Below are positions 23,402-35,000 of a stretch of DNA of 64,000 bases, in pieces. The DNA lies in assembly GCA_947184155.2 (NCBI GenBank), contig CAMXCT020000313.1, positions 141,972-205,971 on the forward strand, read 5' to 3'. The DNA comes from Cladocopium goreaui (Eukaryota > Sar > Dinophyceae > Suessiales > Symbiodiniaceae). Position 1 is the stretch's first letter. Every line of letters begins with the position of its first letter. The translations under genes and the position numbers were made by a program. Below the pieces are notes generated by a model. The model was not told where the DNA came from, searched no databases, and saw only the letters and a program-made list of their open reading frames with translations.

Positions 23402-23789
23402 GGCACATGACACCAAGGAATAACTAGGTTTATGGCTGAAAAACAAAGCTACAGTTCTCATGATGGAAATGTACATTTGAATTCATTATCCAATGACGCA
23501 AAGCACGGGCTTGAGTTCCTGGGCAAATGATAGGAGGATATAGGAGGTATATTTCTCATGTTTTATCATCCCTTGAAAGCTCTCTCTGCATAATTCAGGG
23601 CATGCCTGTTGAGGCAGCATATATATTTCCAAACCTCAAAATAATCATGGTTGGTATTTCTTTCTTATGGCCTCAGGATAAAGTACAAGTCTCCAGTTAG
23701 AGTACTAGGTTTGTGAAATTTAGCACTCCGTAGGGTCGAAAAGTAGGCTCGCTAAAGCGGCGGGTGCGGACCCAGCTGGCCACAGGAGC

Positions 23790-24380
23790 GATGAAAAATT
23801 GCACGCCGTTGTGGCGCGAAGCACATTTCCAAGTCAAAATGTACAAAACACCTCAGGTCCGGACCGCTTTTGGAAGTTGCGATGTCGAAAAAGTGCACGC
23901 CGTTGTGGCGCGAAGCACATTTCCAAGTCAAAATGTACAAAACACCTCAGGTCCGGACCGCTTTTGGAAGTTGCGATGTCGAAAAAGTGCACGCCGTTGT
24001 GGCGCGAAGCACATTTCCAAGTCAAAATGTATAAAACACCTCAGCTCCGGACCACTTTTGGAAGTTGCGATGTCGAAAAAGTGCACGCCGTTGTGGCGTG
24101 AAGCACATTTCCAAGTCAAAATGTACAAACACACCATTCTCGGACCACCTTTGTAAGTTGAGATGTCGAAAAAGTGCACGCCGTTATGGCGCGAAGCACA
24201 TTTCCAAGTCAAAAGTGTTAAAAACTGGCGGTCTCGGACCACTTTTGGAGGTTCAGATGTCGAAAAAGTGTCGAAAAAGTGCACGCCGTTGTGGCGCGAA
24301 GCACATTTCGAAGTCAAAAGTGTAAAAAACTGAAGGTTTTGAGCCTTTTTTGACGTGCAGATGTCGAAAAAGTAGACACT
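23790..24380. repeat. ~85-90 bp repeat units of composite copy B
   Basis: Six or seven units with TGCACGCCGTTGTGGCGC, AAGCACATTTCCAAGTC and CGGACCACTTTTGGAAG. Several frames stay open and look peptide-like, but they track the repeat. Confidence 0.9.
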
Positions 24381-24439
24381 GATTAACTTAACTAACTTGA
24401 CTAACTTAAGTAACTTCACTAACGTAACTACCCTAACTT

Positions 24440-24458
24440 CGACGACAGCAGCAACAGC

Positions 24459-24530
<72 letters not shown>

Positions 24531-24599
24531 ACCAACCACAACAACTACAACTACAACTACAACTACAACAACAATAGATCGATAGATGGAGAGAGAGAG

Positions 24600-24658
<59 letters not shown>

Positions 24659-24696
24659 CACAGATAGACAGATAGAGAAGATAGATAGATAGAGAG

Positions 24697-24778
<82 letters not shown>

Positions 24779-24945
24779 GTAGATAGATAGATAGATAGGT
24801 AGATAGGTAGATAGGTAGATAGGTAGATAGGTAATTAGATGAAAGAGAGAAAGAGAGAGATAGAAAGATCGATAGATAGATAGATACATAGAAGATAGGC
24901 TGGTAGGTAAGTAGATAGTCAGAGAAAGAGAGAGAGAAAGAGAGG
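24440..24945. repeat. (ACA)n and (GATA)n microsatellites
   Basis: ACA/ACG triplets to about 24580, then GATA with GAGA interruptions to 24945. Both are internal to composite copy B. Confidence 0.95.
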
Positions 24946-25076
24946 AGACCTCAAGCACCTTTCAATCCATCAGTGGCTTCGCTCTGCCATCCCTGATTCA
25001 CAACAACCAAGCTCTCCTATAGGTTTCCTATTTTTGAAACTTCCGCCACCGCCTTGTGCGGTACTACTGGTATTCC

Positions 25077-25990
25077 CATCAGCGTCCCACAAGTTGCTGG
25101 GATTCCTCAGCTCCAGCTACAGCAGCTACTGCTACTTCGTCCTGAAAAATCACGGCTACGGCTGGGATTAAAACGTGGGAAAAAACCATGGGAAAACGTA
25201 GGTAAACATGGAAACATATAGGCGAAAATGGGACAATATAGGGAAAACCATAGAAATCCACTATAAATGGAGGTTTATAGCTGGGAGCATCTAAACTGAA
25301 TGGGGGGGGAATTATGGGGTCTATCTGAGTCTATCTGGGATGTGGGTTTGACCTTTTGTATTTAAATTAGCGCATACACACAAAGATACATGCGCACACA
25401 CACATACACACGCATGAACATCATACAAAGTTGAGAATGAGGTACCAACTCAGTCTTTGATATCTCTCAAGTAGGTTCACACTTGTGACTTTGTTCTGCC
25501 GGTTGAATTAGGCTGGGGTTCAGATGGGCAGTACATCCTTGAACATGATCCGTTTTCCTGTTGAACAAGGTAGGACATCTCTCTCCCAAACATGCTGTGG
25601 AGGCATGGGCAGGAAACGGAACGCAATGATACAATAGTTTTTAATTTCAAGGGGCCACGCCAGCAACAATATAACAAGACTATGGGCGATCCACTTGCAT
25701 CGTAGCAAAGGCCTGTGGTTCAAAATTGAACGTCCATCTCGATATCTCCCTCTGGCAATTTAACATCGCCGCGCAAAAAAACGCCATTGTCAATAGGTAA
25801 TTCATGTATAAATGGGCAATTTTCCACATCTATGTTGAGTTACCAGAGTGCAATTCCCATAAAAAAAACATATCATGTACTGTTTGTTGATTAAATCTCT
25901 ATTAATCCTCATGAAAACCTTATGTTGAATTTTCAGAGAGGGTAAACCCTTGAGAAAAATCCCATGGCATCCCATGGCATCCCATGGCTA
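25077..25990. other. No supported gene
   Basis: AT-rich. It contains a worn family A element at about 25748-25852 (CTCTGGCAATTTAACATCGC to GTTGAGTTACCAGAGTG). Confidence 0.4.
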
Positions 25991-25999
25991 TGGCTCCTC

Positions 26000-26090
26000 T
26001 ACTTCCAGGGTGTCATCTGCGTCTGCATCGGGCGATTTCGTCGGTTCAGAGCCTGGAAACCGTGCGAAACCGTGCTGCTTGGTGCTTCGA
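26000..26090 (-). CDS. Exon candidate with an acidic end
   Basis: Minus frame with HGFARFPGSEPTKSPDADADD then TLE, ending either at a GT donor or shortly after at a TAG. The acidic-proline composition suits a linker or C-terminal tail. Unidentified. Confidence 0.4.
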
Positions 26091-26761
26091 AACTATCCCC
26101 AAAACATCATGATGACTATCCGAAATAAATGATGTTGACAAACATTGACGTTGAAAAAACATTGATGTTGAAAAACATGTTTGAAACCTTTGAAAGCACT
26201 TGCTGGACGATAGTTTGCTGCAATTCTTCTTGAATCAGTGCCATCCGAACCTACCGTGAAACACTGGTAGATGTATTTCATCGCCCATTGTCAGCAAGTT
26301 ATATTTAACAAACACAGCGAAGATCATCACCGCCACAACACTGTCATTTTCATAACTTCTCAAATACTAAACCAACAGAAGCGGGTACACAACCATGGTA
26401 AACAATGACGATTCATCGGTCATGACTTCATCATGGATATCATGACTGATCCACATCTCGATGAGGATTTGCATGGATTTGCCAATTGTCGGTGGCTGCA
26501 TGAACTGAGGTGGTTAACATTTGCCGTCAGTTTTACTGGTAACATCTACGAATCTACTCGTTTCTGCTGCGCAGCACCATTTTGAAAGGTTGGTTCCCCT
26601 CGGGCGATTTTTTCGCCCCGACATCTGTTGGGGAACCCCCTCCCCGACATCATTTGGAAATGTATCATCCCGTGTCGCCAAATCTGCAAGTTTTCGAAAT
26701 CTTTGCCCTTTTTGGGGATTAGCTGCCCATCACTTTTTCGAATCCGACGTAAAAAAGTTGG

Positions 26762-26862
26762 GATGTTGGGCAGGTGCTGAGCGTCGCTGCCATGAAGCCC
26801 TCCACTCCAACTGCTGCCCAATAACTCAATGCTCCCATCGACTTCAGGCAGCGCCCCTGGCA
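26762..26862 (-). CDS. Exon candidate, partly hydrophobic
   Basis: Minus frame with CLKSMGALSYWAAVGVEGFM then AATLS. A second frame is also open. Boundaries approximate. Confidence 0.4.
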
Positions 26863-27234
26863 ACCAAGTTTTCTTCCAGGTGGTGAAATTTCAGGCTCTG
26901 CGGTGAGATTTCAAGCGTCCCACAAAAAAAATTCAAAGATGATGGAGGTCCCGGTTATCCAATTGCAATAGATATGAGTAGGTCAGTAGGTTGATGATAT
27001 GTTGATTACATGATTCAATGGATTGGTTTAAGGGAAAATCTTAACCGGAAACCATCGATTTTCCCATCAACCAGATCATGGGGCTTAAACCGGTTTCATT
27101 TTTCCCAACAAAACCAATCCATTGAATCATATAATCAACATATCATCAACATATCATCAACATATAATCAACATATCCATTGAATGTTGATCAACATTAC
27201 TGGTATGTTGATTATATGATGCCACTTCCTTTTT

Positions 27235-27318
27235 GTGCGAAGATCCTGCCGGACCTGAAGGGTTGATCAATATTGCGGCGAAGGTTGTGCAGAATGGAAC
27301 AGCCTTACCCGGCCTGGT
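27235..27318 (-). CDS. Weak exon candidate
   Basis: Minus frame with RPGKAVPFCTTFAAILINPS then GPAGSSHKKE. It lies against a family A element at about 27315-27423. Confidence 0.3.
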
Positions 27319-27423
27319 AAACGTTAACAAAAAACTATGGAAAATCACCACCATTTTCTAGCTGGATAAATCCACGAACCAAATCACCATGTTCAATAGC
27401 TATGTTAAATTACCAGAGGGTAT
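27315..27423. mobile_element. Family A element
   Basis: Left end worn (GGTAAACGTTAACAAAAAAC); right end GCTATGTTAAATTACCAGAGGGTAT intact. Confidence 0.6.
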
Positions 27424-28243
27424 ATGGCCGGTGACCTTTAAAATGAGTGGATCCCGCATCAAACTGGTGCCATGATCCGACAACATCCTACATACAGTAA
27501 TATACAGTATCTTGCATAAAAAATGGGACGAAAGTCTGTCAAAGAACCAGCAAGTGAATCTGTCAATGTAATAGGAATAGTCAATGAACCACTCTCCCAG
27601 ATTTGTTCCTACAAACTTGCCTGGAAATTATGAAGACAGCAAACTAAAGATTGTCCATTCATCCAACAAAATCTTGGGTTACAGTAATTTTCTAGACTAA
27701 AAACATACAAACATCAGTCATCATCATCACATACTAACATACCGAACTACTAAAAACGTAATGAACCCTGGAAACACAGCCATCATCAGCACAAATGCTG
27801 CATGTTTTACCCCTCCGCCTGACGTTGGTGCCACAGCTGAACCTGGCTCAAAATGTGCACATCAGGGTGGTTTCATCTAACTAAGCCTCCGCCTTAAAAA
27901 TAGCCAAGAATGACTACACGCACTATATAATACTGTATATATATGTTTATGTATATTAGTTCAGGGAAACACAGGAAACACAGGAAAAATGAAGATTGGC
28001 CACCCGCAAAAACTTGGTATACGAAAGATCGAGGCTATCGAGGGTGTGTTTCCTGAATTTCCTGATTTTCCACCTACGGTTTGGTAGAATTTTGATTCCT
28101 TCAGAAGCACTCGCTTTTAGCTATAATAAGCTATAAGCACTGGTGTCCTTGCTGATGTTCATGCACTATATTAGATCCATCTCAAAGTGGTAAATATTCA
28201 TAGATGACTTCCCCTTGTCCTATAGGTTCCCCTAGATAATGCT
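27424..28243. other. No supported gene
   Basis: AT-rich spacer or intron with no exon-like island. Confidence 0.4.
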
Positions 28244-28380
28244 GATCAGGTACTTGAATCCTCTCTGCAAGGGGCTGGTGGCTCCGTCTGAAACACATCA
28301 GTCTCAAGGCCGAAACCGACTCACAAGACCATGTCACCAACGGGGAAGCATCTTGCCTCTCCTTAAAGAACCTGAAACAG
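28244..28380 (-). CDS. Weak exon candidate
   Basis: Minus frame with FFKERQDASPLVTWSCESVS and CFRRSHQPLAERIQVPDQ. Boundaries unresolved. Confidence 0.35.
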
Positions 28381-28544
28381 AGGTTCAAACATATGTTCTG
28401 CTTTGGACATTTGGAGCATCACCTTGGGATACTTGGAGTTGGAGAAAAGGATACGCTTAAAAGCAGTTCTAAGTTCTAAGATTATAAGCTATATACATCT
28501 ATATACTACTATTATAAGCCTATTGTTATAAGTCCTAAAATGCT

Positions 28545-28690
28545 CAGCCCCCATCGTTGAACACATTGCCATCCCCAGCCAAAGTCGTTGAAAACACGCC
28601 GCGCCTGTCGCTTCAACCAGTTCCGAAAGTTCTTCAAGTGACGTTGGCCGGCTGCCTGGCCCACGAACCCGTTGGGTAGTTGAACCATCG
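28545..28690 (-). CDS. Exon candidate, two competing frames
   Basis: Frame 1 has more G/C at third positions and reads GQRHLKNFRNWLKRQARRVF. Frame 2 reads PTSLEELSELVEATGAACFQ. One of them is likely an exon, but I could not choose from splice phase. Confidence 0.4.
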
Positions 28691-28909
28691 ATTCAGCCAA
28701 CGAAAATACCGGGTAAATGATGGTTTAATAATGGTTTAATGATGGCTAAAATGATGGTTTATTAATCGTTCTTAGATAAATGATGATGGTTTGAATGTAT
28801 ATGTTTTATGCACAAAAACTTGATTTGAACCAACAAAGACAGGGGAGGTGTATGACAATTGTATACACAGTTAGGTCGATGAACGTTCAACGGTTACGTA
28901 AAGTTCCAT

Positions 28910-29000
28910 TACTTTGTGGTGATCCCCCTTGGCAAGAAGTGGCGGGCTTGACATCAGGAGGGGGTTGAAACGCAGTAATGTTCGCCCAGGATGATGCTAA
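28910..29000 (-). CDS. Weak exon candidate
   Basis: Minus frame with SSWANITAFQPPPDVKPATS then CQGGSPQSNG. Boundaries unresolved. Confidence 0.3.
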
Positions 29001-29668
29001 ACCACGAGTTGATGTATAGACGAGGGTAGTCGGGTAGCAATTTGTATAGCAAATCATCACTTTTTTGTTGGCAGCCCGTGTAAAATAATCGTCAGGGTCC
29101 ATCAATATCATCAATCCGAAAGGCACATTCATTGGACGCTTGGAACATCTTGGAACCACCAACCAAGAGATTAGTTATAAGAAAATCAGGACCTTCCAAC
29201 ATCTTCCAACCCAGGAATCTGGTGACGGTGAAAGACCTTTTAGGTGACCTGCCAATCCCCCGTGAATCGGAGGGGCAAGCGCCCAGGAACGTGCCGGAGA
29301 ATACGTCGACTTAAGGACAACTTAGTGGGTAAAAACTTAGCTGGGTCTTGTACATTAGACCCAATTGTCCTGATTCAGGGGTCGGAAGGGACTTATTTTC
29401 TAATCTCTAGATATCTTTAGGGAAAGGGATTACCCCCATTGTATCAGTTCTATGCCGGTATGCTCATGATACCATCCCATGAAATCCGACAAATAATATA
29501 CAATACATAAATACCAATCACACACACTATCGTTGCTGTGGTATATGTAGTATGTTGCCATGGTATCGCCAATCTGGATGGTCAATATCTCATTGACAGG
29601 GTTTAATATGAGGATGGCAGGAATTGTCTCGATTATATCCCAATAAAGACCATCCGTGCTATGTACAT

Positions 29669-29893
29669 TATCTGGTTGGTGGTATACCTACCCCTCTGAA
29701 AAATATGAAAGTCAGTTGGGAATATTATTCCCAACATATGGAAAGTCATAAAAGCCATGTTCCAAACCACCAACCAGTTATTTTTTTGGCAAATAATCAG
29801 CACCATCTTGAAAAGTATGAGTTCGTCAATGGGAAGGATTATCCCATATATTATGGAAAATAAAATTCATGTTTGAAACCACCAACCAGTTAT
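29669..29893. mobile_element. Two adjacent family B elements
   Basis: A complete copy (29669-29780, CTGGTTGGTGGTATACC to AAACCACCAACCAG) is followed by one with a worn left end (29800-29893) that ends the same way. Confidence 0.75.
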
Positions 29894-29904
29894 TGAGATG
29901 GAGA

Positions 29905-30010
29905 ATTCCTCATGGCCGGCACGGAAAAGTTTCCAGGCTTGCTGCCCAGGTGCCTGACGTGAAGCAGCGATCCAATCGTAGATCCGATCCAGAACCCAAG
30001 CCTGGCAGGT
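29905..30010 (-). CDS. Exon candidate
   Basis: Minus frame with ARLGFWIGSTIGSLLHVRHL then GSKPGNFSVPAMR, between a family B and a family A element. A second frame (HWDGHLPGLGSGSDLRLDRC) is also open. Confidence 0.4.
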
Positions 30011-30043
30011 GACCGTCCCAGTGTCTGCTCATTTTTGAAGACT

Positions 30044-30158
30044 ACCTCTGGTAAACATGCAAAAAACTATTGAAAATGGCCATAGAAATAGTGGATTTTC
30101 CCATTTAAAATATATGGTGATTGTCCATAGTTATGTAAACGTTTACCAGAGGGTACAT
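30044..30158. mobile_element. Family A element
   Basis: TACCTCTGGTAAACATGCAA to AGTTATGTAAACGTTTACCAGAGGGTA. Confidence 0.75.
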
Positions 30159-30615
30159 TACCAAACGGAGGTTTCCGAAAAAATGGGGCGACCTGAAAAA
30201 ATCATCAATTTTAGATTGGCATTTTCCATGACTAAATAAACCATCCAGCCCAATAGGGGTACCACCATGTATGGAACCCCCCAAATGGTAACATGGTCAG
30301 AGGTGGGTTTTCCAGGTCCACAGTCCACAGGTGGTGTTTCCGTGAGGTTTTCGGGCAGGAAGAGTTTCTTGTCACAAATTTTCATCCTGAAGCTCCACGG
30401 CTTTTGTTGATAGAATCTGGGAAAGAAACAACAAGGTTGTGCCTGTGCCTACCAGATTTTCGGAGAGGAGATTTGAATGATTTGAGAATTTTGAAAGCTT
30501 AAAGTAGCTTAAAGCAGCTTACAAGTTTCATTTTAGGGTTCAGGAATGATCAATAGCGATCAATAGCGATCAATAGCGCCGCTCTCCCAACAAGATCTTC
30601 CGCCTGTGGCCTCAC

Positions 30616-30639
30616 CTGATCTTCCAGTTCTCTCAGATG
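30616..30639 (-). CDS. Possible micro-exon
   Basis: Eight codons (HLRELEDQ) between AAAG and a canonical GTGAGG donor. The phase is compatible with the 30881-31005 exon upstream. Too short to trust alone. Confidence 0.3.
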
Positions 30640-30880
30640 CTTTACACATGAGAGGCACATGCACATACCCACATCCATATATGACATATGCTCATGTCAC
30701 ATCTATATTCACATAGGTACGTTCAGGCTGCTTGCAAATTTGAGCAACATCTTCCTTTTGGGGGTTATTCAAATCACGATATTTACCACGGATTTTCCAT
30801 TTTTCCATGATTTACCATGATTTACCATGGATTTACCATGATGTTCCCACTACTACTGCGATAGTTCTCCCTGTTCTCAC

Positions 30881-31005
30881 CTTGGGCACGTCCAGCTGCA
30901 TGGCCAGCACAGCCACTTGGTCCATGCTGATGGGACACACCTCGGCCCGGGCCCAAATTGTGCGCCACGTGGAGCGGGGGAAACCGCAGGAGATTTCACC
31001 CGCGA
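30881..31005 (-). CDS. Internal exon, unidentified
   Basis: Polypyrimidine-rich acceptor (CCTTTCCCAG) and a canonical donor (GTGAG) bound 41 clean codons, with RSTWRTIWARAEVCPISMDQ then VAVLAMQLDVPK. Third positions are strongly G/C. It lies 3' of the phosphatase stop at 31889, so it belongs to the next gene of the minus-strand series. Family not recognised. Confidence 0.7.
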
Positions 31006-31888
31006 CTGGGAAAGGCAGGGTGGAAATAGCAATGGAAATAGCAACTGTACCCAAGGCAAACCAGTTGTATATTGAAACATACCCAGGTTTATCATGTTAT
31101 ATGATTTACATGGTCCAATACTGATTGGGATGTTCCTGGCACAGGGTATTCCACCAGTTACACTGTCTCATTGGTGGTCCCCCGCATTTGAAGACTATCA
31201 GCACCCAATGATGACCCACGATCCCATCTATAAAGTATGAAATATGATATTGGCAGCATCCGGACAGTCCATTTGTGATGAATATCATGCGCTTTTTGCA
31301 ACTTAATAGTTCAGTATATAGTATGAAGATGTCCCAGCGATCATATTTTTTCATGATTTCAATAGGCCCAAATAGGCCCCCAAAACCTTCACTATCCAAT
31401 AGCACTTGGGGTTGAAGTTCGGCTTTCTATGGGGTAACATGGGGTAACCCGGTATATCGGTATATCCATGGTCACAATCAAACCATACGTTGGGATATAG
31501 CCGCTTTGATTATGGCCATATATTTGCCCACCTATGAAGGGGAACTGCATTCCCAAGGGCAGGCCCATTCCCCGGCAAAGGGGATGATACCGTGAGACAC
31601 ACCCGAGATATCAGGACCCTTGTACGAACGGAAAAGCGGCACAACTTCTTTTCCAAATCGATTCCAAGTTCTCTGACCACTCATTGAAGAGTGGCCTTCT
31701 TGCCACTGGCGAAAAGGTGCACCAAAAGGTGTACGGCTATTTTACAAATGGAAGCACGCTTGGAGATCGTGCACAAAAATATAAAATAGTGTTGGTCACC
31801 TCATTTTTATCACAATTAAAGAATGTCAAAAGACATATTCAGATTCCTCCATTTATGGCAGACTTTTCAGTATTTCCTCATATTTCTT

Positions 31889-32046
31889 CTATCCCGCCGC
31901 ATCTTTGGCAAGCGGAGCTAGAGCTGCTGGAGCTGATGATGGTGACAACGAGCGCTGCCGTGGAGCTTTTGGAGCTGCTCCAGACTCGAAAACGGAGAAG
32001 GTCGCATTGCCGTTGTCCTCAGGGGGCAGGTGGTCACAAGGTGATT
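31889..32046 (-). CDS. PPP-like gene: last exon, C-terminal tail and stop
   Basis: 51 codons then TAG. It starts with a split codon that joins the previous exon as E and continues SPCDHLPPEDNGNATFSVFE, then a Pro/Ala/Ser-rich low-complexity tail. High third-position GC. No domain; probably disordered. Confidence 0.7.
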
Positions 32047-35000
32047 CTCACAGGAACCACGAAAAATGGCCATGAAATGATGGGAAAACCTTGGAAAACT
32101 TACAGTAGTTACGATTTATGGCTTTTACCATCTGGTTATGACTAACATCGCCATGGAAAATCCACCCATTTTTAATAGCCAGAATGTAAATCTTTTAACC
32201 TCCAAATTTGGGGTATACAAACGCTAGTTACCTCCAAATGACGTTTCCTGACCACTTTTGCAGGATGACTTGCCAAAGCGATCCCTGGGGGTAAACACCC
32301 GCCACCATGAATATTGACCATTTGCTTTTGTTGGGCGGTTGATGTCCAGTAAACATCGTTACACCTGCCAACTTGCTTGCTTGAATGTATCATGGTGATG
32401 CACTACTGGTGAACCAGCTTTCTACCTCAAGTTGCTGGCCAACTGGGATTGAAAAAATGAAGCGTAGGTGAGTCATCCACAACTAGAGAAGCAAGAAATG
32501 GAAACTTTGACATGTTTGAAAATTTTGAAACGTAGCAACCAACTCCACACCGTAGCCACGAGCTCAACCGAGCGGCGTCGATCAACATGACAGCCCCCTT
32601 GTTGTTGAATTCTCCCCTGAGGGCAGTTGTCGTCTCAACTGCTTTGACTCCTTTGAAACCCCAAGGGACAATCACAGGACCATCACTACTTTGGAATTAA
32701 CAGTATCCTTGGAAATAATGTTTCCTTGCAAAAGATACTCTTCAAAAATCGCAGGATACCCAAACTTTCGTCCCTGTTTTTGGCAAACGGAAGCGACCAA
32801 GCCTTGCAGTTTCATGACCAATTTTGATGCTGCAAAGGGACGCGTAGTTGGCAACGCTGATGATGGTGACCAACCTGATCCCATGCTGAAAGTTTCGTTC
32901 AAGGAGGGCACAAAAGTGTGACGCCCATGACATTGTGAAGTTAGCTTCAGATGCTTTAGCTACTTTGACTTGATAACCTTGTTGAATTTGGGACATCTTG
33001 GGAAGACAAAATCATGTTTGACCAGTTTTCCTCCACGCCTGCCTTGGAAGGCAAGGTCACTCTCATCTACAAATAAGGGCTCAAGCATTACAATGTAATA
33101 CAACTTCAGCACAGCTCTTGACATATGAATCGTGGGGAATTTTCAAGAATATGCCTGCATCCCTGAAAAATACGTCACAAACACATATAACATACAGAAA
33201 GACGCGGCCTTGACGATGAAACGCCAATGAGCCTGGAACATCCCGAGGTCCCGAACCATCACCTGGCGGATGTGCCCAGGAACTTGGTATCTCCAAACCA
33301 TTCGAAGCCTTCATCCACCACAGCAGTTCGACACATCCTTGGACGCCAGGGCTGGGCCGTGGGTGACCTGGAACTGGAACACCATGCTGTTGAAGCAATA
33401 AAGCGGCAGAGTCAGCCTCTAAGGATGATTAAAAATGATGTTTTATGTTAAAAATGATGTTTTATTGGCCCCCACTTCTGAAAAATTCCTGGAGATAAAC
33501 ATGGAGATGCAACAAATCATTTGTCACATGCTATGGCCAGCACAGCTTCATCCAATGATTCATTCCTATTGGTTGCTGAGGGGATGTACCGAAGCTGATC
33601 AAGGCTTCACCAACTAGAATTGAACTTAACTAATATCACACGCATCCCATGTAATCATTTCTTTATATTATATAAATGTTGCGTGTAATATCTATACAAT
33701 AAGTTTTTCAATCTATTTCTATTCATACACCATATGGATATCATCCCATGGCTGATTTCTCCCAGCTCCCAGCGCGGGGCGCATCTCAAAGTTGTTCGCT
33801 CGCAGGAAGTTCTGCACCACGTCCGGCCCAAACTTGTTGCCATCTCGGATGCTGTCCGAGAAGCCTGGGGATGGGACCCGGAATGACAGAACACTTTGCG
33901 ACATAGAAAATGGCCATTGTTAAATGGTATAAATTGTTGATTTACCAATTCAAAATAGTGATTTTCAACAGGAAAACTGTTAAACTACCAGAGGCTATCC
34001 AACTTTCCAGCTTGTGATGACATGTACATTCATGGGACGAAACATCTAACGATTGGTATAGGACGATGAAGGTAAAGATGTACCAAGTCGCACATCCTTT
34101 CAAAATCAATCTAAATCACCGATATTCACCTATAAAGATTGATGAATACCCAGCTCAGTTTTACCCAAACAACATTTTTCTGCCTCAAAGTTTGGACCGA
34201 AACACGATGGTAGGTTTATATCCCCCGACAGATCCCAATGACCAAAACATGAAATGATTCTCCTCCAGCACATGAGTGACACGAGAACATGCTGCGGTTG
34301 TGAAAGGTATATATATATATATGTAGTATACAGTATACTCTAAATATAAATATATATATATATCATTATATATCCATATGAATATACACAATTATACTCT
34401 CTTGCCAGTCGTGAGAGATGTGTGTTATCCCAGACAGACCCAGTGGTGGCACTGCCCACTGTGCCTGCGATGTGGAGGTCCGGCTCCTTAGAGTTTCGAG
34501 GAGGTTAAGCGGAGCGTTTCTGTTAAGCGCTTGGGAAACTGGTGGTAGTTATATCTATAGTATATCTATAACATCTATAACAGATCCTTTGGGGATCTAT
34601 AGAGGTACTGTTTGATTTACTGTTATAGATGTTACCCTCTGGTTATTTAACATAGCCATGGTGTAGATGGCCCATAGAAAAAGATGGTTTGCCGAACTTA
34701 AAAATGGGTGGATTTCCATGGCTATGTTAAATAACCACATGGTATCTATAGTTATATCATCTTATATCTAGTGATAGGTAATATCATCTTATTTTATCTT
34801 ATTTATTCTTATTTTATCTGATTATAACATCTTACAAGCCATCTTAGGACTTAGGACCCATCTAAATAGAGCATGTTGGAACTTACAACCCATATTTATG
34901 GCACAGCCTTGGACGACAATAGCGTTCGCCGCAACCCAGCATCAGCCCAAAGTAGATCGCACAAGAATCCTGGCACCATGTCGTGTGGAAACTGAAGGTG

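Larger units (their letters stand above)
22770..23728. mobile_element. TIR element nested in composite copy B
   Basis: Ends AGTGCTAAATTTCACAAACC and its exact reverse complement. Comparison with copies A and C shows an interrupted GGCTCCGGAGGGTCG, and CCGG on the left against CCGT on the right suggests a 4-bp target duplication. The interior holds two long palindromes and no convincing gene, so it is probably non-autonomous. Confidence 0.8.
22572..25070 (-). mobile_element. Composite non-coding repeat element, copy B
   Basis: Reverse-oriented copy of the element at 114-1394. TATTCC flanks both ends (22566-22571 and 25071-25076), a 6-bp target duplication. It is longer than copy A because a TIR element (22770-23728) is inserted and the microsatellites are expanded. 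Confidence 0.8.

Noticed and set aside
23764..24539. Open frames of 100-200 codons with VHAVVARSTF and CTPLWREAHF
   Set aside because: They track the ~90-bp repeat of the composite element and occur in all frames in all three copies; (ACA)n adds polyvaline.
28545..28690. PTSLEELSELVEA as a hydroxy-acid oxidase fragment
   Set aside because: The TSLEE word is short, the competing frame has better codon use, and no neighbouring exon supports an FMN oxidase.
32691..32921. Plus-strand 76-codon frame ending FKEGTKV
   Set aside because: It overlaps the HGIRLVTIISVANY exon, whose homology and splice phase on the minus strand are much stronger.
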